Assembly (NCBI GenBank): GCA_036389155.1 | Contig: DASVQN010000003.1 | Span: 1 to 64,000 of the forward strand | Length of the DNA stretch: 64,000 nucleotides | Direction: 5' to 3' | Source of the DNA: CADCVT01 sp036389155 | GTDB taxonomy: Bacteria; Actinomycetota; Thermoleophilia; Solirubrobacterales; Solirubrobacteraceae | Shown: in pieces, positions 7,904-16,178 of the stretch | Position numbering within the stretch: the first letter of the stretch is position 1 | Layout of the letters: each line of letters begins with the position of its first letter | Notes under the pieces: generated by a model | What the model saw: the letters and a program-made list of their open reading frames with translations, nothing else | Databases searched by the model: none | What the model was told of the DNA's origin: nothing | Program-made: the position numbers and the translations under genes

Positions 7904-10326
7904 CCGCGTCGCCCGCAGCACGCGGCTTCGCGCTCGTCGCGGTCGCCGCCGACCACCCGCGCCACGTCCTCCTCGCGGCGCTCACCACCGGCCTGCTGGC
8001 GGGCCCGCGCTGGCCTGCCGTGCTCGTCGTCCTCGTCGCCGTCGCGCTGTCGCTCGCTGCGCTCTCCGCCGCAGCGGCGAGGAACGGCGTCGGCTCGCTT
8101 CCCGCTCTCGCGCCGCTCGCCGGCGGCGTCGCGCTCGCCCTCCTGCTGGGCGCGGTCGTCGGGCGCGAGCGTCTTCGCGTCCTGGACCGGACGGCTCTTC
8201 GCCCCGTCGCGAGCTTCACGGCCCGCGGGTTCGCGGTGGAGCCCGTGCGGACGCGGGCGTTCGGGATGCGGGTGGTCCCGGTCCGGCTGACGAGCGGAGC
8301 CGGCGCCGGCGAGCGGGTGCTGGTCCGCGCGCCCGCGCGCGTCGGGCAGACGGACGTCGGGATCGGCGACGAGGTCGTCGCGCGCGGGGAGCTTCGGGCG
8401 CTGCGCGATCGCGAGGGGTTCGAGCGGCGGCGGAACGTCCATGCCGTGCTGGAGGCCGAGCGGGTCGTGCGCACCGGGCGGCGGCGGTCGTCGGTCATCG
8501 ACGCCGTCCGGCGCCGCGCGGAGCGGGCGCTCGGCGACGGCCTGCCCGCGGAGCAGGCGGCGCTCGCGCGTGGGATGGTCCTCGGCCAGGACCACGCGCT
8601 CCCCGACGACCTGCGCGACGCCTTCCGGGTGTCCGGGCTCGCGCACCTCGTGGCGGCCAGCGGCCAGAACGTGATGCTCCTCGCCGCGCTCGTCATCGCG
8701 GTGGCCACGGCGGCCGGGGCGATGCTGCGGACGCGGCTCGCGCTGGCCCTCGCGGCGGTCGCGCTCTATGTCCCGCTCGCGGGCGCGGGGCCGTCGATCC
8801 AGCGCGCCGGGGTGATGGGGGCGGCCGGCCTGGTCGCCGCGCTGGCCGGACGCCCGGCCTCGCGGTGGTACGCGCTGCTGCTCGCCGCCTCGGGGACGCT
8901 GATCCTCAACCCGCGCGCGGCCGAGGACCCCGGCTGGCAGCTCAGCTTCGCGGCCGTGATCGCGATCCTCGCGCTGCATCGGCGCCTGCGCGACGCGATC
9001 GCCGCGCGCGGCGCCCCGTCCGGACTGGCTGAGGCGGCCGCGCTGACGATCGCCGCCACCGCGGGGACCGCGCCGCTCATGGCGCTGCACTTCGAGCAGG
9101 TCTCGCTCGTCTCGCTGCCGGCGAACCTCCTCGCCGCGCCGGCAGTCGCCCCCGTGATGTGGCTCGGCGCCGCGGCGGCCACCCTCGGCGCGCCGGTTGC
9201 CGCCGCCGTCAACGTCGTCGCGGCGCTCCCGCTCGCGTACCTCGCGTACCTCGCGCGGACGGCCGCCGCGGTGCCGTACGCGAGCGTCCCGATCAGCCTC
9301 CCCGGACCACTCGCCGCGGCGGCGATGTATGCCGCGATGGCGATCGGCGTGCTCGGGGCGCGGAGGATCGCGCGGCGGAGCCGCGCGGTCGGCGGCGCAG
9401 CCTTCGGCGTCGGACTCGGCGTGGGCGGCGCCGGCGACACCGTCGGCGTCCGCAACGACGCGACCGCTGCCGGAGCGGCGGGCCGTGGCGTGCGGCGCGC
9501 CGTCGTCGTCGCCGCGGCCGCGATCCTGGCCCTCCTGGGCGCCGGCGCCGCGGGCGGGCTCACCCGCGGCCACCCGCCGCGCGGCTTCGCGCTCTCGGTC
9601 CTCGACATCGGCCAGGGCGACTCGATCCTCCTGCAGCACGGCGCGGACCACGCTGTCCTCTTCGACACCGGGCCTCCCGGGGCCGGCATCGTCGGGAAGC
9701 TGCGGAAGGCGGGGGTCCGGCGGCTCGACGCGCTCGTCCTCACGCACTCGTCCCTCGACCACGAGGGAGCGCTGCGCGAGGTCCTCGGCGCCTTCACGCC
9801 GGGGCTCGTCGTCGACGGCCGGCAGACGCGCGAGGAACAGGAGGAGCCCGGCGGCGGGCTGCGCTTCGAGGACCTGCCGCCGACCGTGCCCCGGACGATC
9901 CCGGAGGCGGGACAGGTCCTCCGCGCCGGGCCGATCGAGATCGACGTCCTCTGGCCGCCGCCGGACCGCCCCCGCAGCGGCGACCCGAACATGACCGCCA
10001 TGGTCGCGCTCGCCCGCGACGGCCGGACGACGGCGCTGCTCACCGCCGACGCCGAGTCGCCCGTGACCCTCCCGCTCGACCTCCCGCACGTCGACATCCT
10101 CAAGGTCGCCCACCACGGCTCGGAGGACGAGGGCCTGACGCAGCTCCTCGAGGAGATCGAGCCGCGCGTGGCCGCGATCTCGGTCGGCGAGGGCAACACG
10201 TACGGCCACCCGGCGCCGACGACGATGCAGGCGCTGAAGGCCGCGGTGCCCGAGGTCCGGCGGACCGACGAGGACGGCACCGTGACGATCGAGCCGGCCG
10301 GGGGAGGAGCGCTCGCGATCCGCTGA
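7900..10326 (+). CDS. comEC: ComEC DNA-uptake channel
   Basis: An 808-residue polytopic membrane protein with the order expected for ComEC: N-terminal helices, an OB-like exterior segment (~90-180), the Competence domain (ARGMVLGQDHALP, then GLAHLVAASGQNV, ~220-500) and a C-terminal metallo-beta-lactamase-like domain. The MBL part shows LDIGQGDSILLQHG, FDTGP, THSSLDHEGA in place of the common HPDxDHxGG, and the late KVAHHGSED. The final His-His-Gly-Ser and the DH are present, while the first metal motif is altered. It transports single-stranded DNA across the membrane and may degrade the other strand. GTG 7900 overlaps the comEA stop. Confidence 0.93.
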   Translation: MTASPAARGFALVAVAADHPRHVLLAALTTGLLAGPRWPAVLVVLVAVALSLAALSAAAARNGVGSLPALAPLAGGVALALLLGAVVGRERLRVLDRTALRPVASFTARGFAVEPVRTRAFGMRVVPVRLTSGAGAGERVLVRAPARVGQTDVGIGDEVVARGELRALRDREGFERRRNVHAVLEAERVVRTGRRRSSVIDAVRRRAERALGDGLPAEQAALARGMVLGQDHALPDDLRDAFRVSGLAHLVAASGQNVMLLAALVIAVATAAGAMLRTRLALALAAVALYVPLAGAGPSIQRAGVMGAAGLVAALAGRPASRWYALLLAASGTLILNPRAAEDPGWQLSFAAVIAILALHRRLRDAIAARGAPSGLAEAAALTIAATAGTAPLMALHFEQVSLVSLPANLLAAPAVAPVMWLGAAAATLGAPVAAAVNVVAALPLAYLAYLARTAAAVPYASVPISLPGPLAAAAMYAAMAIGVLGARRIARRSRAVGGAAFGVGLGVGGAGDTVGVRNDATAAGAAGRGVRRAVVVAAAAILALLGAGAAGGLTRGHPPRGFALSVLDIGQGDSILLQHGADHAVLFDTGPPGAGIVGKLRKAGVRRLDALVLTHSSLDHEGALREVLGAFTPGLVVDGRQTREEQEEPGGGLRFEDLPPTVPRTIPEAGQVLRAGPIEIDVLWPPPDRPRSGDPNMTAMVALARDGRTTALLTADAESPVTLPLDLPHVDILKVAHHGSEDEGLTQLLEEIEPRVAAISVGEGNTYGHPAPTTMQALKAAVPEVRRTDEDGTVTIEPAGGGALAIR

Positions 10327-10345
10327 CGCGTGCGATCGTTCGCCG

Positions 10346-10822
10346 ATGCTCGAAGCCATCGACCACCTCGACCTCGTCGTCACCGACCTCGACCGCAGCC
10401 TGCGCTTCTACGTCGAGCTGCTGCGGCCGCTCGGGTACATCCGGACCGCCGAGATCGAAGGCGAGCAGGGCGAGCGCGTCGTCTACGTCGGGCGGCCGAA
10501 CGGGTCGGGGTCGGTGAGCGTGCGGCAGACGAAGACCGGCGTGCCGTACGACCGCTACAACGTCGGCATCCATCACCTCGCGTTCGCGGCGGCGCGCCGG
10601 AGCGTCGTCGACGACCGCGCCGAGTGGCTGCGCGCGAACGGCCACACGATCGAGAGCGGGCCGGAGGAGTACGGCTACACGCCCGGCTACTACGCCGTCT
10701 TCTTCTATGACCCCGACGGCATCAAGCTCGAGATCGTCCACCGCCCCCGCGAGCAGGAGCTGATGACGCGCGTGCAGGAGCTGGAGGAGAGGCTCGCGCG
10801 GCTGGAGGGCGGGCGCGGCTGA
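10346..10822 (+). CDS. VOC (glyoxalase/dioxygenase) family protein
   Basis: A 158-residue single-chain vicinal-oxygen-chelate protein. IDHLDLVVTDLDRSLRFYVE is the first beta-alpha-beta module. VGIHHLAF supplies the central metal-ligand histidine position, and the end strand YAVFFYDPDGIKLEIVH carries the usual glutamate. A short helical, charged C-terminus resembles a coiled coil (LMTRVQELEERLARLEG). VOC proteins include glyoxalase I, extradiol dioxygenases and antibiotic-binding proteins; nothing here fixes the substrate. It lies 19 bases after comEC. Confidence 0.83.
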   Translation: MLEAIDHLDLVVTDLDRSLRFYVELLRPLGYIRTAEIEGEQGERVVYVGRPNGSGSVSVRQTKTGVPYDRYNVGIHHLAFAAARRSVVDDRAEWLRANGHTIESGPEEYGYTPGYYAVFFYDPDGIKLEIVHRPREQELMTRVQELEERLARLEGGRG

Positions 10823-10866
10823 GCCGCGCGGCGGGGCGCGGCGAGGCGCGGCGGGGCGGCGGCGGC
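10823..10866. other. G-rich spacer between convergent genes
   Basis: A 44-base spacer made almost entirely of G and C, with many GGC/GGGG runs on the plus strand. It separates the convergent VOC and GNAT genes. No terminator-like T-run is present. Its composition could favour unusual DNA structure, but I see no defined element. Confidence 0.4.
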
Positions 10867-11373
10867 CTACTCGGGGCGGCGGCGCTCGAAGCGGAGCAAC
10901 TCGACCTCGACCCCGCGGTGCTCGCGGCGGACGACGCCTTCGACCAACGCGAACCCGAGGGCGCGCGCGAAGGCCTGCGAGGCCGCGTTCGGCCGCTGGA
11001 TCCGCGCCTCGACGACGCGGAGGCCGCCTCCGCCGAAGGCCCAGTCGACGAGCAGCTGCACCGCCGCCCGCCCGACGCCCGTCCGCCGCGCGTCGCGCGC
11101 CACCCACCAGAGGATCTCCGCCCAGCCGGCGTCGCGATCGACGGGATCCAGGCCGACGCCGCCGAGGACCGTCGCGTCGTCGGGGCCGAAGACGCCGAGG
11201 TGCAGCGCGTCCCAGCCGAAGAACGCGAGCGCATCCTCCTCCCTCAGCGGGATCGGGTAGTCGATCCAGCGGGCGATCTCGGGGTCGTCGATCGCGGCGA
11301 TGTGGCCGTGGACGTCCCGCGGCTCCCACGGCCGCAGGATCACCCGGCCGTCGGTCAGGCGAGGACGCTGCAC
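10867..11373 (-). CDS. GNAT N-acetyltransferase (RimJ/RimL type)
   Basis: A 168-residue GCN5-related acetyltransferase. LTDGRVILRPWEPRDV is the typical first strand, WWVARDARRTGVGRAAVQLL the acetyl-CoA loop (RxxGxG/A), and NAASQAFARALGF the C-terminal signature of RimJ/RimL-like proteins. Members acetylate protein N-termini, antibiotics or small amines; the target here is unknown. It is convergent with the VOC gene and divergent from holA, whose -10 box is just beyond its start. Confidence 0.85.
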   Translation of the reverse strand: MQRPRLTDGRVILRPWEPRDVHGHIAAIDDPEIARWIDYPIPLREEDALAFFGWDALHLGVFGPDDATVLGGVGLDPVDRDAGWAEILWWVARDARRTGVGRAAVQLLVDWAFGGGGLRVVEARIQRPNAASQAFARALGFALVEGVVRREHRGVEVELLRFERRRPE

Positions 11374-11380
11374 CGCGACG

Positions 11381-11386
11381 TAGACT
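11381..11386 (+). promoter_or_regulatory. Putative -10 box of holA
   Basis: TAGACT lies 10 nt before the holA ATG. The same hexamer precedes hrcA (28914-28919) and the binding-protein gene (62999-63004) at 6-9 nt. Such spacing predicts leaderless or very short-leader mRNA. No good -35 is visible here. Confidence 0.5.
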
Positions 11387-11396
11387 CGCCCATCCG

Positions 11397-12371
11397 ATGC
11401 CCGCCTGGAAGCCCGCCTACCTGATCCACGGCGACGACCACGGTCGCGTGGGGGAGCGGCGGGCGAGCCTGCGCGCGGTCGCCGAGCGGGAGTCCGGCGC
11501 GAACGGCGCCGAGGTCCTCGAGGGCGACGACGCCACGCCGGAGGCCACCGCTGCCGCCCTCAGCGCCATGACCTTCGCCATCGGCCGGCGGTTCGTGATC
11601 GTCGACGGCGTCGAGCGCTGGAAGGAGGCGGAGGTCAAGGAGCACGTCGTGCCCGCCGTCAAGGGGATCGACCCCGACACGACCGTCGCCTTCTTCGCCC
11701 GCGAGGACGGTCGCGCGAAGGCGCCGAAGGCGCTGGTCGACGCGGTCAAGAAGGCCGGCGGCGACGTCGTCGCCGAGAACATGCTCAGGGCCAAGGAGCT
11801 GCCGCGCTGGGTCCAGCAGCAGGCGACCCGGCTCGGGATCGAGATCGACCACACCGCCGCCCAGGCGCTGATCGGCGCGGTGGGGGAGCGTCAGCAGCGG
11901 CTGCTCCGCGAGCTCGAGAAGCTCGCCCTAGGGCACGGCGCGGGCGCGAAGGTCGGCGTGGACGAGGTGGAGGCCGTCGCGGCGCCCTCCGCCGAGCGCC
12001 AGGTCTGGGGCCTCGTCGACGCGCTCGTCGCCCGCGACCGCAGCGCCGCGACGAAGGCGTTCGTCGAGCTGCGCGCCCAGGGCGAGTCGCTCGCCCGGCT
12101 CGTCCCGCTCATGGCGCGCCGGATGCGCGACGTCCTCGCGATCGCCGAACGGCTGGAGGCCGGCGAGTCGCCCGCGCAGATCAAGGGCTCGATCAAGGGG
12201 AGCCCGTGGGCGGCCGAGCGCAGGATCAGCGAAGCGCGGCGATCCGACGTCGACGCCCTGCGCCGTGCGCTCATCGCCCTTGCCGACCTCGAGCTCGCGA
12301 GCCGCGGCGGGGAGGAGCTGGAGGACGACACCGTCGCCCTCCGCGCCCTGGACGAGATGGCCCCCGCATAG
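11397..12371 (+). CDS. holA: DNA polymerase III delta subunit
   Basis: A 324-residue clamp-loader subunit that opens the beta sliding clamp during replication. The start PAYLIHGDDHGRVGERRASL matches HolA (YLIxGxD). TFAIGRRFVIVDGVERW is the equivalent of the conserved second strand, and the C-terminal helical collar domain (~220-320) carries the ARRMRDVLAIAERLEAG segment. It sits just before rpsT as in many bacteria, although rpsT is on the opposite strand. The start-proximal -10 box suggests its own promoter. Confidence 0.9.
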   Translation: MPAWKPAYLIHGDDHGRVGERRASLRAVAERESGANGAEVLEGDDATPEATAAALSAMTFAIGRRFVIVDGVERWKEAEVKEHVVPAVKGIDPDTTVAFFAREDGRAKAPKALVDAVKKAGGDVVAENMLRAKELPRWVQQQATRLGIEIDHTAAQALIGAVGERQQRLLRELEKLALGHGAGAKVGVDEVEAVAAPSAERQVWGLVDALVARDRSAATKAFVELRAQGESLARLVPLMARRMRDVLAIAERLEAGESPAQIKGSIKGSPWAAERRISEARRSDVDALRRALIALADLELASRGGEELEDDTVALRALDEMAPA

Positions 12372-12475
12372 GAGCGTTCCTGGCGCATCGATCGTCGTCG
12401 CTCGCAAGACGCAGGAAGCGTGGGCTGCTCCGCAGCCGAGCGACCGAGGACGCCGCGAGCGGCGGCGAGGATGCG
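12372..12475. terminator. Hairpin between convergent holA and rpsT
   Basis: The 104-base spacer holds a perfect inverted repeat, GGCTGC TCC GCAGCC, at 12423-12437. With a 6-bp GC stem and a three-base loop it may end transcription from either side, but neither flank has a T-run, so a bidirectional terminator is only plausible. Confidence 0.35.
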
Positions 12476-12736
12476 TCAGGCGCCGCGGCGGACGCGCGAG
12501 GCGCGAGACTTCTTGCGCGAGCCCGTGTTGCGGTGCATCGCGCCGCGCTTGACGGCCTTGTCGATCGTCCGCACGAGCAGCAGGTGCTCGGCGTCCGCCT
12601 TCGTGTCGTCGCCCTCGGCGACCGCGGCCTCGAGGCGGCGGAAGTACGTCTTGATCGTCGAGGTGTACCGGCGGTTCTCGAGGCGCTCGCGCTCGGACCG
12701 CAGGTTGCGCTTCTTCTGGGACGCGATGTTGGCCAT
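12476..12736 (-). CDS. rpsT: 30S ribosomal protein S20
   Basis: An 86-residue, strongly basic protein beginning MANIASQKKRNLRSERERL, the classic bS20 N-terminus, and continuing with the RAMHRNTGSRKKSRASRV-like C-terminus. It binds 16S rRNA early in 30S assembly. The ATG at 12736 is 24 bases from the divergent murJ start, and the only promoter-like motif between them is shared by both genes. Confidence 0.97.
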   Translation of the reverse strand: MANIASQKKRNLRSERERLENRRYTSTIKTYFRRLEAAVAEGDDTKADAEHLLLVRTIDKAVKRGAMHRNTGSRKKSRASRVRRGA

Positions 12737-12745
12737 GCGGCGACG

Positions 12746-12752
12746 TAGAGTA
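12746..12752. promoter_or_regulatory. Overlapping divergent -10 boxes (rpsT/murJ)
   Basis: The 7-mer TAGAGTA reads TAGAGT on the plus strand (9 nt before the murJ TTG) and TACTCT on the minus strand (10 nt before the rpsT ATG). One sequence therefore appears to serve as the -10 element in both directions. No -35 match is evident on either side. Confidence 0.5.
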
Positions 12753-12760
12753 GCGCGCCC

Positions 12761-14326
12761 TTGGCTCGCATCGCCCGCAACACGTTCATCTTCAGCGTGG
12801 CGACGGGCCTCTCGCGCATCGCCGGACTGGCGCGCGAGATCGTCGCCTCGAGCTACTTCGCGACCAGCGGCGCCTTCTCCGCGTTCACGATCGCCTTCCA
12901 GGTCCCGAACCTCATCCGGAGCCTGTTCGCCGACGCCGCGCTGAGCGCCGCCTTCGTCCCCGTCTTCACCGAGCTGCTGGAACGGGACAAGCGCAAGGAG
13001 GCCTTCCAGCTGGCCTCCACGCTGTTCTTCCTCATCCTCGGCGTCCTCGGGGCCATCGCCGCCGCGTTCATGATCGCCGCGCCGTACCTCATGCCGCTCT
13101 TCACGGGCGACACCTTCGACCGGCACCTCGACGACCTGACCGCCGGGCTCAGCCAGGTCCTCTTCCCGATCGTCGTCCTGCTCGGCCTCAACGGCCTGCT
13201 CCAGGGGATCCTCAACGCGTACGACCACTTCACGGTCCCCGCGATCAGCCCGGTCGTCTGGAACCTCGTGATCCTCGCGTTCCTCGTCGGCGGACGCAGC
13301 TGGTTCGACGGCGACGAGGAGCTCTACGCGTACGCGATCGGCGTCCTCGTCGGCACGCTCGTCCAGCTGCTGATGCTCGTGCCCGTCTTCCGGCGGCTCG
13401 ACTTCCAGGTCGCGCTCACCTTCAGGCCGCGCGACGAGCGGGTGAGGCGCGTCCTGATCCTGATGCTGCCGGTCACGATCGGCCTCGGCCTCATCAACTT
13501 CAACCTGCTCATCAACTCGACGCTGGGCAGCCTGGTCTCCGAGAACGCGCCGCGCGCGATCGACGCCGCGTTCCGCATCTACATGCTCCCGCAGGGGATG
13601 TTCAGCGTCGCGGTGGCGACCGTCCTCTTCCCGACGCTGAGCCGCCTCGCGACGCGCGGCGACCGCGACGGCCTGAGGAGCCTGACCGCCCAGGGGATGC
13701 GCCAGATCTTCCTGCTCCTCATCCCGGCCGCGGCGTGCACGCTCGTCCTCGCCGAGCCGATCACGCGCCTGATCTACCAGCACGGCGACTTCGGCCCGCA
13801 CGACACCGACCGGGTCGCGTCCGCCCTCTTCTGGTTCAGCTTCAGCCTCCCGTTCAGCGGCGTGAACCTCCTCCTGACGCGGACGTTCTTCAGCCTGCAG
13901 CGCCCGTGGATCCCGACCGGCCTGGCGAGCGGCAACCTGCTCGTCAACGTGGTGGTGTCGGTCGCGCTCTACAAGCCGTTCGGGATCGCGGGCATCGTCA
14001 TCGGGACCGCGGTCTCGTCGCTCACGACGACGCTCAGCCAGGCGTACTTCCTCAGGAGCGAGCTGCACGGCCGGCTCGAGGCGCGCGAGACCGTCGCCGC
14101 GGTCGCGCGGATGGTCGTCGCCGCCGCCCTGCTCGGCGCGGTCGCGTACGGCTGGTGGTGGGCGCTCGACCGGGCGATCGGCGACAGCGTCGTCGCCCAG
14201 GCGATCGCGGTGGGGACCGCGCTCGCCGCGGGCCTCGTCGTCTACGCGGCGGCGGTCCTCGTCGCGCGCGTCCCGGAGGCCGTCTACATCCGCGGCGTGA
14301 TCGCGCGCCGCTTCTACCCTCGATGA
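12761..14326 (+). CDS. murJ: Lipid II flippase MurJ
   Basis: A 521-residue MOP-superfamily membrane protein with about 14 predicted helices that flips lipid II for peptidoglycan synthesis. The N-terminus ATGLSRIAGLAREIVASSYF and FQVPNLIRSLFADAALSAAFVP are the MurJ/MviN signature, with the conserved Arg residues of the central cavity (RxxG, LxR). The start is TTG 12761, supported by the alignment-ready N-terminus and the -10 box nine bases upstream. lepA follows after three bases. Confidence 0.94.
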   Translation: MARIARNTFIFSVATGLSRIAGLAREIVASSYFATSGAFSAFTIAFQVPNLIRSLFADAALSAAFVPVFTELLERDKRKEAFQLASTLFFLILGVLGAIAAAFMIAAPYLMPLFTGDTFDRHLDDLTAGLSQVLFPIVVLLGLNGLLQGILNAYDHFTVPAISPVVWNLVILAFLVGGRSWFDGDEELYAYAIGVLVGTLVQLLMLVPVFRRLDFQVALTFRPRDERVRRVLILMLPVTIGLGLINFNLLINSTLGSLVSENAPRAIDAAFRIYMLPQGMFSVAVATVLFPTLSRLATRGDRDGLRSLTAQGMRQIFLLLIPAAACTLVLAEPITRLIYQHGDFGPHDTDRVASALFWFSFSLPFSGVNLLLTRTFFSLQRPWIPTGLASGNLLVNVVVSVALYKPFGIAGIVIGTAVSSLTTTLSQAYFLRSELHGRLEARETVAAVARMVVAAALLGAVAYGWWWALDRAIGDSVVAQAIAVGTALAAGLVVYAAAVLVARVPEAVYIRGVIARRFYPR

Positions 14327-14329
14327 GCC

Positions 14330-16144
14330 GTGGCCGACGCCGCCCACATCCGCAACTTCTCGATCATCGCCCACATCGACCACGGGAAGTCGACGCTGGC
14401 CGACCGCATCCTCGAGCTGACGCACACCGTCGACCCGCGGCTCATGCGCGCGCAGCTGCTCGACTCGATGGACCTCGAGCGCGAGCGCGGGATCACCATC
14501 AAGGCGCAGGCCGTCCGCGTCTTCTACGAGGCGCGCAACGGCGAGACGTACCAGCTGCACCTCATCGACACGCCCGGCCACGTCGACTTCACGTACGAGG
14601 TCAGCCGGTCGCTCGCCGCGTGCGAGGGCGCGCTGCTCGTCGTCGACGCGAGCCAGGGCGTCGAGGCCCAGACGGTCGCCAACACGTACCTGGCGATCGA
14701 GGCCGGCCTCGAGCTCATCCCGTGTCTGAACAAGATCGACCTGCCGGGCGCCGAGCCCGAGCGCGTGGCCGAGGAGATCCTCGACCTCACCGGCGACGAC
14801 CCCGAGAGCATCCTGAAGATCTCGGGCAAGACGGGCGACGGCGTGCTCGACGTCCTCGAGCAGCTCGTCCAGCGCGTCCCGCCTCCGCGCGGCGACCTCG
14901 GCGCCGCGCCGCGCGCGCTCATCTTCGACAGCGAGTTCGACCAGTACCGCGGCGTCATCGCCTACATCCGGGTCGTCGACGGCGTCTTCACCAAGGGCGA
15001 GGCCATCAAGGCGATGGCGAGCGAGACCGAGGCCGACATCGACGACATCGGCTTCTTCACGCCGGCGCAGGCCACCGCCGACAAGCTCAGCGCCGGCGAG
15101 GTGGGCTACCTCATCACCGGGCTGAAGGACGTCACGCAGCTGCGCGTCGGCGACACGCTCACGACGAAGGCCAACCCGGCGACCCAGGCGCTCCCGGGCT
15201 ACCGCGAGATCAAGCCGATGGTGTTCTGCGGCCTGTTCCCGATCGACGGCGAGGACTACCCGGACCTGCGCGACGCGCTGGAGAAGCTCGAGCTCAACGA
15301 CGCGGCGCTCGTGTGGGAGCCGGAGACCAGCGACGCGCTCGGCTTCGGCTTCCGCATCGGCTTCCTCGGCCTGCTGCACATGGACATCGTGCGCGAGCGC
15401 CTGGAGCGCGAGTACGACCTCGAGCTGATGGCGACGCCGCCGTCGGTGTCCTACGAGCTGACGATGACCGACGGCTCGCAGCTGGAGGTCCACAACCCGT
15501 CGGACATGCCGGATCCCGCGAAGATCCAGGAGATCCGAGAGCCGTACGTGCGCGCGTCGATCCTCGCGCGCAAGGAGGACATCGGCGCGATCATGGAGCT
15601 CTGCCAGGAGCGGCGCGGCGAGCACAAGGGGATGCACTTCCTCAGCGCCGAGCGCGTGCAGCTGCACTACGACCTGCCGCTGGCCGAGATCGTCCTGGAC
15701 TTCTTCGACAACCTGAAGTCGCGCACGCGCGGGTACGCGTCGCTCGACTACGAGATCACGGGCATGCGCGCGTCGGACCTCGTCAAGCTCGACATCCTGC
15801 TCGCCGGCGACACCGTCGACGCGCTGTCGATGGTCGTGCACCGCGAGAAGGCGTACGCGCAGGGCCGGACGCTCACCGAGAAGCTGCGCGCCAAGATCCC
15901 GCGCCAGCAGTACGACGTCCCGATCCAGGCGGCGATCGGCTCGCACATCATCGCCCGCGAGACGGTCAAGGCCTTCCGCAAGGACGTGACGGCCAAGTGC
16001 TACGGCGGCGACATCAGCCGCAAGCGCAAGCTGCTCGAGCGCCAGCGCGAGGGCAAGAAGCGCATGAAGCAGGTGGGCCGGATCGAGGTGCCGCAGGAGG
16101 CGTTCCTGGCCGTCCTCGAGTTGGGTGACGCGCCCACGAGCTGA
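14330..16144 (+). CDS. lepA: Elongation factor 4 (LepA)
   Basis: A 604-residue ribosomal back-translocase GTPase. G1 is AHIDHGKST (~15-22), G2 lies in the GITIKAQAV region, G3 is DTPGH, G4 is NKID and G5 is SGKTG. EF-G-like domains II, III and V follow, with the LepA-specific C-terminal domain near the end (KCYGGDISRKRKLLERQ, GRIEVPQEAFLAVL). Length and every motif fit the family. GTG 14330 follows murJ closely, implying co-transcription. Confidence 0.97.
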   Translation: MADAAHIRNFSIIAHIDHGKSTLADRILELTHTVDPRLMRAQLLDSMDLERERGITIKAQAVRVFYEARNGETYQLHLIDTPGHVDFTYEVSRSLAACEGALLVVDASQGVEAQTVANTYLAIEAGLELIPCLNKIDLPGAEPERVAEEILDLTGDDPESILKISGKTGDGVLDVLEQLVQRVPPPRGDLGAAPRALIFDSEFDQYRGVIAYIRVVDGVFTKGEAIKAMASETEADIDDIGFFTPAQATADKLSAGEVGYLITGLKDVTQLRVGDTLTTKANPATQALPGYREIKPMVFCGLFPIDGEDYPDLRDALEKLELNDAALVWEPETSDALGFGFRIGFLGLLHMDIVRERLEREYDLELMATPPSVSYELTMTDGSQLEVHNPSDMPDPAKIQEIREPYVRASILARKEDIGAIMELCQERRGEHKGMHFLSAERVQLHYDLPLAEIVLDFFDNLKSRTRGYASLDYEITGMRASDLVKLDILLAGDTVDALSMVVHREKAYAQGRTLTEKLRAKIPRQQYDVPIQAAIGSHIIARETVKAFRKDVTAKCYGGDISRKRKLLERQREGKKRMKQVGRIEVPQEAFLAVLELGDAPTS

Positions 16145-16178
16145 AGCCTGACGGGCTCCCGCCGATGAACGGGGGGAC

